Assembly (NCBI GenBank): GCA_021838065.1 | Contig: JAKCEJ010000052.1 | Location: 1-12,018 of the forward strand | Origin: Pseudomonadota bacterium | Lineage (GTDB): Bacteria > Pseudomonadota > Gammaproteobacteria > Steroidobacterales > Steroidobacteraceae | DNA: 12,018 bases | Reading direction: 5' to 3' | Part shown: positions 1-6,363 of the stretch, piece after piece | Layout: each line of letters starts with the position of its first letter | Numbering within the stretch: position 1 is the stretch's first letter | The notes under the pieces: generated by a model | The model's database searches: none | What the model saw: the letters and a program-made list of their open reading frames with translations, nothing else | Told to the model about the DNA's origin: nothing | Translations under genes and position numbers: made by a program

Positions 1-216
1 CGCTGCAGAAATAAACGGTGCTGGCACGGGGCATGGGTAGGCTCACAGGAGGGGGCCGGATGCTACGATGGCCGCCCCGTGTGTGACATCGCTGGCTTTT
101 GTGACCGGGCGCTCGGACTCGACCGCACGCAATGCTAGCTTATCCCGGCTAGGATCGGGGATCTGCTGGCCATGTGTAGCAGAAAAATCAATGGTCTACG
201 AAACGCCTGAGGGCGC
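1..216. other. Upstream region of the phosphatase gene, no gene seen
   Basis: No reading frame here has the composition or motifs of a real gene; the minus-strand frames that cross it are shadows of the phosphatase gene. It probably holds the promoter of the phosphatase-FHA pair, but I could not fit a convincing -35/-10 pair. A small inverted repeat (CTAGC at 135-139, GCTAG at 148-152) lies within it. An upstream gene may end left of the window. Confidence 0.5.
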
Positions 217-220
217 TTGA
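191..220 (+). other. Possible 9-codon leader ORF overlapping the phosphatase start
   Basis: ATG at 191 opens a frame of nine codons (MVYETPEGA) that stops with TGA at 218-220. The last A of that stop is the first A of the phosphatase ATG, giving TGATG. This layout can couple translation of two genes. I see no clear ribosome binding site for the short frame, so it may be chance. Confidence 0.2.
209..213 (+). promoter_or_regulatory. Ribosome binding site for the phosphatase gene
   Basis: GAGGG lies six bases before ATG 220. This spacing favours ATG 220 over the in-frame TTG at 217, which would leave only three bases. Confidence 0.55.
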
Positions 221-1044
221 TGGGTTTGAAGAGCAAACTGCGCGTCGTGGGGCTGACCGATACCGGCAAGGTGCGGGAGCACAACGAGGACAGCATCGTT
301 GGCGATGCCGAGATCGGGCTGCTGGTGCTCGCCGACGGCATGGGCGGGTACAACGCCGGCGAGGTGGCGAGCGGGCTCGCCGTGAAGACCATCGTCACCA
401 TGGTGCGCGAGCACATGGCGCGGGAGAACCTGCAGTCCGTCGACACCGAGTCCGGCCTCTCGCGCACCAGCATCATCCTGCGCGATGCGATCCACCGCGC
501 CAACAAGATCATCTATCAGACCGCCCACACCCAGGCCCAATGCGAGGGCATGGGCACGACCGTGGTCGCGGCCCTGTTCTTCGACAACAAGGTGACCATC
601 GCCCACGTCGGCGACTCGCGCCTGTACCGCGCGCACGGCGCGAAGTTCGAGCGCATCACCATGGATCACTCGCTGCTGCAGGAGCTCGTCGACCGGGGCC
701 TGTACTCGGCCGAGGAGGCGCAGCGGGCGGCGAACAAGAACTACGTCACGCGGGCGCTCGGCGTCGAGCCGAGCGTCGAGGTCGAGATCCGCGAGATCCC
801 GGCGCAGAAGGGCGAGATCTACATGCTCTGCTCGGATGGCCTCTCGGACATGATCGAGGACGATGACATCCATTTAACCATAAACACATTTAGTGCTAAT
901 CTAGATACAGTCGCTAGACAATTGATTCAGCTGGCTAATGATAATGGCGGCCGGGACAACATCTCGGTCCTCATGGCACACGTGGTGGACGCGTTCCCGG
1001 CGAACACCCGGATGCTCGACAAGATCCGAAAGTGGTTCAGCTGA
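220..1044 (+). CDS. PP2C-family serine/threonine protein phosphatase (Stp1/PppA type)
   Basis: This is a 274-residue soluble, single-domain, metal-dependent phosphatase that removes phosphate from Ser/Thr residues of proteins in the cytoplasm. The PP2C motifs occur in order: RxHNED near 19-24, LADGMGG at 37-43, HVGDSR at 129-134, SDGLSD at 205-210 and GGRDNISV at 243-250. The metal-binding Asp residues (24, 39, 206, 246) are all present, so it should be active. There is no signal peptide or membrane segment. It is followed after 25 bp by an FHA-domain gene, which suggests a shared phospho-signalling role, but no kinase is present in the window. Residues 218-242 are encoded by an AT-rich, rare-codon stretch (871-945) unlike the rest of the gene. 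The start is set by a GAGGG site upstream of ATG 220. Confidence 0.93.
   Translation: MGLKSKLRVVGLTDTGKVREHNEDSIVGDAEIGLLVLADGMGGYNAGEVASGLAVKTIVTMVREHMARENLQSVDTESGLSRTSIILRDAIHRANKIIYQTAHTQAQCEGMGTTVVAALFFDNKVTIAHVGDSRLYRAHGAKFERITMDHSLLQELVDRGLYSAEEAQRAANKNYVTRALGVEPSVEVEIREIPAQKGEIYMLCSDGLSDMIEDDDIHLTINTFSANLDTVARQLIQLANDNGGRDNISVLMAHVVDAFPANTRMLDKIRKWFS
871..945 (+). other. AT-rich rare-codon island inside the phosphatase gene
   Basis: These 25 codons hold 25 G or C bases in 75 (33%), while the flanking coding sequence is strongly GC-rich. They use TTA, ATA, AGT, CTA, AGA, CAA and ACA, codons that are scarce in the neighbouring genes. The reading frame is intact and the encoded helix fits a PP2C fold. 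A sigma-70-like pair (TAGACA at 915-920, GATAAT at 940-945, spacing 19) falls inside it and could be a promoter for the FHA gene, but AT-rich DNA gives such matches easily. Confidence 0.75.
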
Positions 1045-1055
1045 CACCGGGGGTC

Positions 1056-1062
1056 GGGGGAG
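1056..1062 (+). promoter_or_regulatory. Ribosome binding site for the FHA gene
   Basis: GGGGGAG ends seven bases before ATG 1070. It fixes that ATG as the start rather than the longer frame that opens inside the phosphatase gene. Confidence 0.6.
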
Positions 1063-1069
1063 TACGCGC

Positions 1070-1771
1070 ATGGCAAGGTTGATCTTGAGCCTCGACGGCC
1101 AGGTAATGGCCGAATACAACATGAACAAGGAGCGTTACACCGTCGGCCGGCTTCCCGACAACGACATCCGCATCGACAATGCGGCCGTCAGCGGCCACCA
1201 TTCGCTGGTCATCAACATCCTCAACGACTCGTTCCTCGAGGACTTGAACAGCACCAACGGCACGTACGTCAACGGCAAGCTGATCAAGAAGCATGCCCTG
1301 CAGCACGGCGATGTGATCACCGTCGGGCACCATCAGCTGCGCTTCATGGAGGATGACGAGCAGCAGGACGAGTTCGAGAAGACCATGGTCATCCAGCCCT
1401 CGGCGCGGCCCATGCAGGCGCTGCGCGCGGCGGCCGAGGCGGTCGCGGCGGCCAACGGCAGCAAGCCGCCGCTCCCGGCGGCGGGCTCGGCGCCGAAGAC
1501 GGCCAAACTGCAGGTGCTTTCCGGAGCCTTCGCGGGACGCGAGCTCGAGCTCACCAAGACGCTCACCACGCTGGGCCGCCCCGGCGTGCAGGTCGCCGCG
1601 ATCACGCGGCGCGCCGACGGCTTCTACATCGTGCACGTCGATGCGGATGAGCCGGACCGCTACCCGGTCATCAACGGCACGCCGATCGGCATGCAGCCGC
1701 GGCTGCTGCGCGACAACGACGTGATCCAGCTCGCCGGCGTGAAGATGGGATTCTTTCTCGGCGGCAGCTGA
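1070..1771 (+). CDS. FHA-domain phosphothreonine-binding protein with a second, degenerate FHA-like domain
   Basis: The protein has 233 residues. The first FHA domain, about residues 1-95, has the binding residues of the family: GR at 26-27, S41 with H43/H44, and STNGTYVNG at 61-69. FHA domains bind phosphothreonine peptides. A linker at 96-145 is acidic, then Ala/Pro-rich, and contains EKTMVIQP (103-110), a Thr motif of the kind phosphorylated in other bacterial FHA proteins; that role is inference. A second domain, about 146-233, keeps the FHA outline (LGRPG at 168-172, INGTPIG at 201-207) but lacks the Ser/His binding residues, so it may be structural. The neighbouring PP2C phosphatase could act on its partners. 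Its TGA stop abuts the alr stop on the other strand. Confidence 0.88.
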   Translation: MARLILSLDGQVMAEYNMNKERYTVGRLPDNDIRIDNAAVSGHHSLVINILNDSFLEDLNSTNGTYVNGKLIKKHALQHGDVITVGHHQLRFMEDDEQQDEFEKTMVIQPSARPMQALRAAAEAVAAANGSKPPLPAAGSAPKTAKLQVLSGAFAGRELELTKTLTTLGRPGVQVAAITRRADGFYIVHVDADEPDRYPVINGTPIGMQPRLLRDNDVIQLAGVKMGFFLGGS

Positions 1772-1774
1772 TCA
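1769..1774. other. Abutting convergent stop codons (TGATCA)
   Basis: The FHA gene ends with TGA at 1769-1771 and alr ends on the other strand with TGA at 1774-1772. No base separates them, so a terminator for either gene must lie inside the other gene. Confidence 0.9.
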
Positions 1775-2848
1775 GGCGAGCTCGAGCGGCACGCGCTCGC
1801 TGACGCCGCAGAGCAGCTCGTAGGGGATGGTTCGGGCGGCCCGCGCCACCTCCTCGACCGGCAGATCCTCGCCCCACAGCAGCACCGGGGTGCCCACCCC
1901 GACGCCATCGATCGCGGTCACCTCGACCGCGATCAGGTCCATCGACACTCGGCCGACGAGCGGCGCGCGCCGTCCCGCCACACGCACCGGCGTGCCGTTC
2001 GGCAGGCTCCTCGGCACGCCGTCCCCGTAACCGGCCGCCACGATGGCGATGCGCGCATCGCGCTCGGCGCGCCAGGTCGCGCCGTAACCCACCGTCTCGC
2101 CGCGGGGCACCTGGCGCACCGCGATGACCGAAGTCTCGAGCCGCATGACCGGGCGCAGGCCGAGCTCGGGCGCCGTCCACTGCGCCAGCGGCGAGGCCCC
2201 GTAGAGCGAGAGTCCCGGCCGCACCCAGTGCCCACCCACCGGCACCGCACCGAAGATGCCGGCGGAGTTGGCGATGCTGCGCTCGCCGGGGATATCGCGC
2301 GTGGCCGCCTCGAAGCGCGCCAGCTGCTCGCGAGTCATGTGCCCGTCCGGATCATCCGCGGCGGCAAGGTGGGTCATCAGCCGGATATCGTGCAGCTGCG
2401 GGCGCAGCGAGCGCAGCCGCTCGTACGCGGCGCGGAATGCCTCGGGGCGAAAGCCCAGACGGTTCATGCCGGTGTCGATCTTGATCCACAGCGCAAGCCG
2501 ATGCGCATCCGGCTCGGCAGCGAGCAGCTCCACCTGCAGCGCATCGTGCACCACGAGCTCGAGCTCCCAGCGGCTCGCCTCGCGCAGCTGCTCGCGCGTG
2601 AACACGCCCTCGAGCAGAACGATGGGCGCGCGCACTGCGCGCTCGCGCAGCCGCACGCCCTCCTCCAGACGCGCGACCGCCAAGGCGTCCACGTTGGGCA
2701 GGGCAAGCGCCGTCTGCACGAGGCCGTGCCCGTAGGCGTTCGCCTTGACCACCGCCATGACTCGCGCCCCGCTCGCGCGCGCGCGGATCACCTCAACATT
2801 GTGCCGCAGCGCGCCGCTGTCGATGACGGCGCGAATCAGCCGGCTCAC
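1772..2848 (-). CDS. alr: Alanine racemase (PLP-dependent)
   Basis: This cytoplasmic enzyme interconverts L- and D-alanine to supply D-Ala for peptidoglycan. The 358-residue length is normal for the family. The PLP lysine is K35 in the motif VVKANAYGHG, and the second catalytic base is Y255 in VGYGATW. Other family motifs are IKIDTGMNRLG near 123-132, SIANSAG at 191-197 and the C-terminal IPYELLCGVSERVP. The start is GTG, which overlaps the dnaB stop as GTGA. A GAGGG in the last dnaB codons, about nine bases upstream, can serve as its ribosome binding site. It is therefore probably translated by coupling from dnaB and is the last gene of that operon. Whether it is the biosynthetic or the catabolic racemase cannot be told from sequence; the operon position favours the biosynthetic (alr) role. 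Confidence 0.96.
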   Translation of the reverse strand: MSRLIRAVIDSGALRHNVEVIRARASGARVMAVVKANAYGHGLVQTALALPNVDALAVARLEEGVRLRERAVRAPIVLLEGVFTREQLREASRWELELVVHDALQVELLAAEPDAHRLALWIKIDTGMNRLGFRPEAFRAAYERLRSLRPQLHDIRLMTHLAAADDPDGHMTREQLARFEAATRDIPGERSIANSAGIFGAVPVGGHWVRPGLSLYGASPLAQWTAPELGLRPVMRLETSVIAVRQVPRGETVGYGATWRAERDARIAIVAAGYGDGVPRSLPNGTPVRVAGRRAPLVGRVSMDLIAVEVTAIDGVGVGTPVLLWGEDLPVEEVARAARTIPYELLCGVSERVPLELA

Positions 2849-4245
2849 CTGAGCACGCCCTCGGCGTACGCATCGGAGGCGTAGTTGGCGAAGCGCGTGT
2901 ACTGACCCTGGAATGTCAGCAGGAAGGTGCCGATCTCACCGTTGCGGTGCTTGACGAGATCGATCTCGGCGATGCCCTTCTTGGTGGTGTTCTTATCGTA
3001 GACTTCTTCGCGATATATCAACAGGATCATGTCTGCATCCTGCTCTATTGAGCCACTTTCGCGAAGATCGGACATGACAGGCTTCTTGCCCTCACGCTGC
3101 TCGACCGCGCGGTTCAGCTGCGAGAGCGCGATCACCGGTACGGCGAGCTCCTTGGCGAGCACCTTCAGGCCGCGGGAGATCTCGGCGATCTCCGTGGCGC
3201 GGTTCTCCTTCGTGCCCGGCACCTGCATCAGCTGCAGGTAATCGACCAGGACCAGATTCAACCCATGCTCGCGCTTGATGCGCCGCGCGCGAGCGCGCAG
3301 CTCGGTCGGCGTCAGCGCCGGGGTCTCATCGATGAAGATCTTGGCCTCCGAGAGCTGGTTGGTCGCGCTCGTGATGCGCACCCAGTCGTCGTCGGAGATC
3401 CGCCCGCTGCGCAGGTTACTGAGCGGCACACCGCCCACCGAGGAGAGCATGCGCGTGATCACCTGCTCGGCGGGCATCTCCAGGCTGAAGATCGCCACCG
3501 AGGCGCGCGTGCCCTGATGCACGGCCGCATACTCGGCCATATTCACCGCGAGCGTGCTCTTGCCCATCGAGGGGCGGCCCGCGACGATCACGAGGTCCCC
3601 GGGGCGCAGCCCGCCGGTGATCTTGTCGAAATCGGTGAAGCCCGTCGGCAGGCCCCGCAGCGCATCGGGGTTGCTGTGCCACTCGTCAATCTGATCGATG
3701 ACCTGCGGCAGCAGACTCTTGACCGACACCGCGCCCTGGCCGCGCGCGCCCGCCTCGGCGATCGCGAACACGCGCTGCTCGGCCGCATCGACCAGATCGC
3801 GGGCGCTCTGCCCGTCGTTGTTGAAGACCGCCGAGGCGATCTCGGTGCCGGCGCGGATCAGCTGGCGCAGCAGCGAGCGCTCGCGCACGATGTCCGCGTA
3901 TGCGCGGACGTTTGCCGCCGTCGGCGTGTCGCGCGCGAGGGTGCTGAGGTAGGCGAGCCCGCCCGCCTCCTCGAGCTTGCCGATGCGCTCAAGCTGCTCG
4001 CTGACCGTCACCACGTCGCACGGCCGGGCATTGCCGGCGAGCTCGCCGATGGCCTGGAAGATCAGCCGGTGGTCGGGGCGGTAGAAGTCGCCCTCGGTGA
4101 TGGCGTCGGCAACCTGGTCCCAGGCGCTCGCCTCGAGCAGCAGGCCGCCGAGCACCGCCTGCTCGGCTTCGATCGAGTGCGGGGGCGCCGGGATATCACC
4201 GTGCGCCGAACCGCTCCCGCCATATGTTTTGGGGAAAGCGGCCAC
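2845..4245 (-). CDS. dnaB: Replicative DNA helicase DnaB
   Basis: This is the hexameric 5'-3' helicase that unwinds DNA at the replication fork and contacts primase. It has 466 residues, normal for the family. The N-terminal domain starts near PHSIEAEQAVLGGLL (22-36) and ends near 165. The RecA-like C-terminal domain has Walker A GRPSMGKST at 223-231, Walker B LVLVDYLQLM at 331-340, SDLRESGSIEQDAD at 392-405, and KHRNG at 432-436, which contains the arginine-finger region. No intein is present. The start is GTG, with no ATG upstream or early in the frame, and only a weak ribosome binding site. It lies 22 bp after rplI and overlaps the alr start. The codons around the RESG-SIEQ motif are unusually AT-rich. 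Confidence 0.97.
   Translation of the reverse strand: MAAFPKTYGGSGSAHGDIPAPPHSIEAEQAVLGGLLLEASAWDQVADAITEGDFYRPDHRLIFQAIGELAGNARPCDVVTVSEQLERIGKLEEAGGLAYLSTLARDTPTAANVRAYADIVRERSLLRQLIRAGTEIASAVFNNDGQSARDLVDAAEQRVFAIAEAGARGQGAVSVKSLLPQVIDQIDEWHSNPDALRGLPTGFTDFDKITGGLRPGDLVIVAGRPSMGKSTLAVNMAEYAAVHQGTRASVAIFSLEMPAEQVITRMLSSVGGVPLSNLRSGRISDDDWVRITSATNQLSEAKIFIDETPALTPTELRARARRIKREHGLNLVLVDYLQLMQVPGTKENRATEIAEISRGLKVLAKELAVPVIALSQLNRAVEQREGKKPVMSDLRESGSIEQDADMILLIYREEVYDKNTTKKGIAEIDLVKHRNGEIGTFLLTFQGQYTRFANYASDAYAEGVLR
2991..3060 (-). other. AT-rich codon island around the DnaB intein insertion junction
   Basis: This stretch has 30 G or C bases in 70 (43%), well below the rest of dnaB. Read in frame, it uses AGT, TCA, ATA, GCA, TTG, TAT and GAA, where the gene otherwise prefers G/C-ending codons. 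Gly398-Ser399, encoded at 3049-3054, is the known insertion point of DnaB inteins such as the Synechocystis one. The protein sequence itself is ordinary. Confidence 0.65.
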
Positions 4246-4267
4246 CGCTTGCCGGGCCCGTCCGGGT

Positions 4268-4717
4268 CTACTCTTCGGCGACGATCGAGACGCTCACCGG
4301 CACATCGATGTCGGTGTGCAGGTGCAGGCTCACAATGTGCTCCCCGACCATGCGCAGCGGACCGTTCGGCAGGCGCACCTCGCTGCGCTCGACCTTGAAG
4401 CCCGCCTGCGTGCACGCCTCGGCGATATCGGACGTGCCGATCGAGCCGAACAGCTTGCCTTCCGTGCCCGCCTTGGCGGTGATCGAGAGCTTGAAATCCT
4501 TCATGGCCGCGGCCCGCTCCTCGGCGGAGGCGAGCTGCTCGTGCGCCGCCTTCTCGAGCTCGGCGCGGCGGGCCTCGAAGCGCGCGACGTTGTCGGGCGT
4601 GGCGAGCGTCGCCTTGCCCTCGGGCAGGAGAAAATTACGCCCGAAGCCCGAGCGCACCTTCACCCGGTCGCCGATGTTGCCGAGGTTGGCCACCTTCTGC
4701 AGGAGAATGACTTCCAT
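4268..4717 (-). CDS. rplI: 50S ribosomal protein L9
   Basis: It has 149 residues, the same length as E. coli L9. The N-terminal domain opens with MEVILLQKVANLGNIGD and has the conserved VRSGFGRNFLLPEGKA near 21-36. A long connecting helix, about 40-75, is rich in Ala, Glu and Arg, and the C-terminal rRNA-binding domain follows, with GKLFGSIGTSDIAEA near 87-101. L9 is a primary 23S rRNA-binding protein that helps keep reading frame. The start is ATG with GAGG seven bases upstream, nine bases after the rpsR stop, so it is cotranscribed with rpsF and rpsR. Confidence 0.97.
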   Translation of the reverse strand: MEVILLQKVANLGNIGDRVKVRSGFGRNFLLPEGKATLATPDNVARFEARRAELEKAAHEQLASAEERAAAMKDFKLSITAKAGTEGKLFGSIGTSDIAEACTQAGFKVERSEVRLPNGPLRMVGEHIVSLHLHTDIDVPVSVSIVAEE

Positions 4718-4726
4718 GGGTGCGCC

Positions 4727-4984
4727 TCAGTGCTGATCGGTGTAGGGCAGCAGCGCCAGGAAGCGCGCCCGCTTGATGGCAACGGCGAGCTGGCGCTGGA
4801 AGAACGATTTGGTGCCGGTGATGCGGCTCGGCACGATCTTGCCGGTCTCGGAGACGTAGCCCTTGAGGGTGCCGAGATCCTTGTAATCGATGTGCGTCAC
4901 GCCTTCGGCCGTGAAACGGCAGAACTTCTTGCGACGCGAGAAGCGGCCACCGCCGCCGCCGCCCATGGGTGCTTTGCTGTTCAT
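4727..4984 (-). CDS. rpsR: 30S ribosomal protein S18
   Basis: It has 85 residues, slightly longer than most S18 proteins because of a glycine run at residues 8-13. The conserved core is present: FSRRKKFCRF, IDYKDLGTLKGYVSETGKI, PSRITGTKSFFQRQLAVAIKRARFLALLPY. S18 sits on the 30S platform as a heterodimer with S6, whose gene is 49 bp upstream. The gene priB, which separates rpsF and rpsR in enterobacteria, is absent. ATG 4984 has a weak GGAA site upstream. A second in-frame ATG at codon 7 is possible, but would drop residues before the glycine run. Confidence 0.97.
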   Translation of the reverse strand: MNSKAPMGGGGGGRFSRRKKFCRFTAEGVTHIDYKDLGTLKGYVSETGKIVPSRITGTKSFFQRQLAVAIKRARFLALLPYTDQH

Positions 4985-5033
4985 GAGTCGATTCCGCTGT
5001 TCGTTGAGAGTGGCGTTGCGGGATGCTCAGGCC

Positions 5034-5444
5034 TCAGGCCTGCTCCCCCAAATCCACATCGGCTGATCCCGGGTTATCATCGCGCGGGCGCTCGCGCCGG
5101 CCCCTGCCGGACTCGCCCTCCTCGTCAGCGCCCTTGGCCATCGGGGACGGCTCGGTCACCGCGGCAGTCATGGCGACCACCAGGTGACGCAGCACCGCGT
5201 CGCTGAAGCGGAACGCGCCGGTGAGCTCCCCGAGGGTCTTCTGATCGCACTCGATGTTCATCAGCACGTAGTGCGCCTTGTGAACCTTGGCGATCGGATA
5301 GGCGAGCTGGCGCCGGCCCCAGTCCTCGAGCCGGTGCACCTGGCCGCCGCCGGTGCTGATCATGCCTTTGTAGCGGTCGATCATCGCGGGCACCTGCTCG
5401 CTCTGATCGGGGTGAACCAGAATCACGATTTCGTAGTGCCTCAT
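5034..5444 (-). CDS. rpsF: 30S ribosomal protein S6
   Basis: It has 136 residues. The ferredoxin-like S6 core runs from MRHYEIVILVHPDQSEQVP to about residue 100 and includes GGQVHRLEDWGRRQLAYPI near 33-51 and YVLMNIECD. The C-terminal tail, about 101-136, is charged and disordered-looking, with Arg/Gly and acidic residues, and ends GEQA. In E. coli the S6 tail ends in Glu residues extended by RimK; that ending is missing here, so the same modification is unlikely. The ribosome binding site is very strong, AAGGAGGA with five bases before ATG. It is the first ribosomal gene of the rpsF-rpsR-rplI set and has its own candidate promoter and leader. Confidence 0.97.
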   Translation of the reverse strand: MRHYEIVILVHPDQSEQVPAMIDRYKGMISTGGGQVHRLEDWGRRQLAYPIAKVHKAHYVLMNIECDQKTLGELTGAFRFSDAVLRHLVVAMTAAVTEPSPMAKGADEEGESGRGRRERPRDDNPGSADVDLGEQA

Positions 5445-5507
5445 GTGTCCTCCTTACGGATATGAAGCCGCCCTTTGCGAGGCTTGCTGAGGTGCGGCAA
5501 GGAGAGT

Positions 5508-5536
5508 CCCCGTCCGGGGCTCGGCCCAGGACGGGG
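5508..5536 (-). promoter_or_regulatory. Leader hairpin of rpsF mRNA, possible S6:S18 autoregulatory element
   Basis: The arms GGACGGGG and CCCCGTCC form an 8-bp stem. Inside it, after a mismatch, GGG/CCC can pair around the loop CCGAG. It starts about where the transcript from the upstream candidate promoter would start and lies some 64 bases before the rpsF ATG. Bacterial rpsF leaders commonly carry an RNA that binds the S6-S18 dimer through a CCG element, and a CCG lies in this loop. I cannot confirm a match to that family; it could also be a simple stability hairpin. Confidence 0.4.
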
Positions 5537-5542
5537 GCCGGG

Positions 5543-5571
5543 AGAATACTGGAACGGTCCTGGAACTGCAA
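5543..5571 (-). promoter_or_regulatory. Candidate sigma-70 promoter for rpsF-rpsR-rplI
   Basis: Read on the minus strand, TTGCAG (5571-5566) and TATTCT (5548-5543) are separated by exactly 17 bases. Each matches its consensus moderately. Transcription would begin near 5536, at the foot of the leader hairpin, 92 bases before the rpsF start codon. Confidence 0.45.
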
Positions 5572-5572
5572 C

Positions 5573-5588
5573 GCGGCCCCGGGGCCGC
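5573..5588 (-). terminator. Perfect GC palindrome after rlmB, possible terminator
   Basis: GCGGCCCC is followed directly by its reverse complement GGGGCCGC, four bases after the rlmB stop and just before the rpsF promoter candidate. It lacks a T tract, so intrinsic termination would be weak; pausing or attenuation is as likely. Confidence 0.3.
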
Positions 5589-5592
5589 CCGC

Positions 5593-6363
5593 TTACGCCC
5601 CGCGCTGGCGCAGGGCCTCGTAGAGCAGCATGCCGGCGGCCACGGACACGTTCAAGCTCTCGACGGCCCCCAGGCTGGGCAGCCGGACCAGCACATCGCA
5701 GTGCTGGCGGGTCAGCTGGCGCAACCCGCTGCCCTCGGCACCGAGCACCAGCACCACCCCACCGGTGAGGTCGGCCCGGGCGGCCGGCTGCTCAGCCCCG
5801 GCGTCGGCGCCGATCACCCAAAGGCCCGCCTGCTTCAGCAGCCCGAGCGTGCGGGCGAGATTGGTCACCACCGCCACCGGGGTGGTCTCGGCCGCCCCGG
5901 CGGCCACCTTGCGCACCACGGGGGTCACCTGCGCAGCGCGGTCGCGGGGCACGATGACCGCGAGCGCCCCACAGGCGTCCGCGGTGCGCAGACAGGCGCC
6001 GAGGTTGTGCGGGTCCTGCACGCCATCGAGTGCCAGCAGCAGCGGCGCGCGCTCGTGCCCGAGCGCCTCGAGCAGCTGAGCGTCGGTCCAGGGCGGCAGC
6101 GGCTCGATCTCGGCCAGCACGCCCTGGTGCGCCACATCGCCGAGCCTCTGGCGCAGCGCGTCGGCTTCGATGCGCTCGACGGGCCGTCCGGCGGCGCGCG
6201 CCAGCGATTCGATCTGGCGGATGCGCGGATCGTCGCGCCGTGCCGCCAGATGGATCGTGACGACGCGTTCGGGCCGCCGCTCGAGCAGGGCACGCACCGC
6301 GTGCAGGCCGTAGACGGTCGCGCGGCTTGCGGCCGCGCCGGCCCTGTCAGGGTTCCTCGGCAA
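5593..6363 (-). CDS. rlmB: 23S rRNA 2'-O-methyltransferase (guanosine-2251), SpoU/TrmH family
   Basis: RlmB uses S-adenosylmethionine to methylate the ribose of G2251 in the peptidyl-transferase loop of 23S rRNA. The protein has 256 residues. A small substrate-binding domain, about 15-95 (YGLHAVRALLERRP), is followed by the SPOUT knotted domain: motif 1 LDGVQDPHNLGACLRTADA (112-130), motif 2 LVLGAEGSGL (205-214), and motif 3 LPSLGAVESLNVSVAAGMLLYEA (228-250) with N238. The start appears to be TTG 6363, which overlaps the end of rnr by 17 bp. No stop lies nearby upstream in frame, but no ATG or GTG precedes the conserved region either. The overlap suggests coupling to rnr. The exact start is uncertain. 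Confidence 0.93.
   Translation of the reverse strand: MPRNPDRAGAAASRATVYGLHAVRALLERRPERVVTIHLAARRDDPRIRQIESLARAAGRPVERIEADALRQRLGDVAHQGVLAEIEPLPPWTDAQLLEALGHERAPLLLALDGVQDPHNLGACLRTADACGALAVIVPRDRAAQVTPVVRKVAAGAAETTPVAVVTNLARTLGLLKQAGLWVIGADAGAEQPAARADLTGGVVLVLGAEGSGLRQLTRQHCDVLVRLPSLGAVESLNVSVAAGMLLYEALRQRGA

Noticed and set aside
2845..4245. An intein inside DnaB
   Set aside because: The helicase motifs run on without interruption and the length is normal; only the codon pattern at the insertion point is odd.
3265..4398. A 377-codon plus-strand frame opposite dnaB, and similar frames opposite alr and rlmB
   Set aside because: All are compositional shadows of conserved genes, with no family motifs or ribosome binding sites.
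5028..5042. A 7-bp inverted repeat, CAGGCCT and AGGCCTG, over the rpsF stop
   Set aside because: It is short, has a one-base centre, and is partly coding; it is likely chance.
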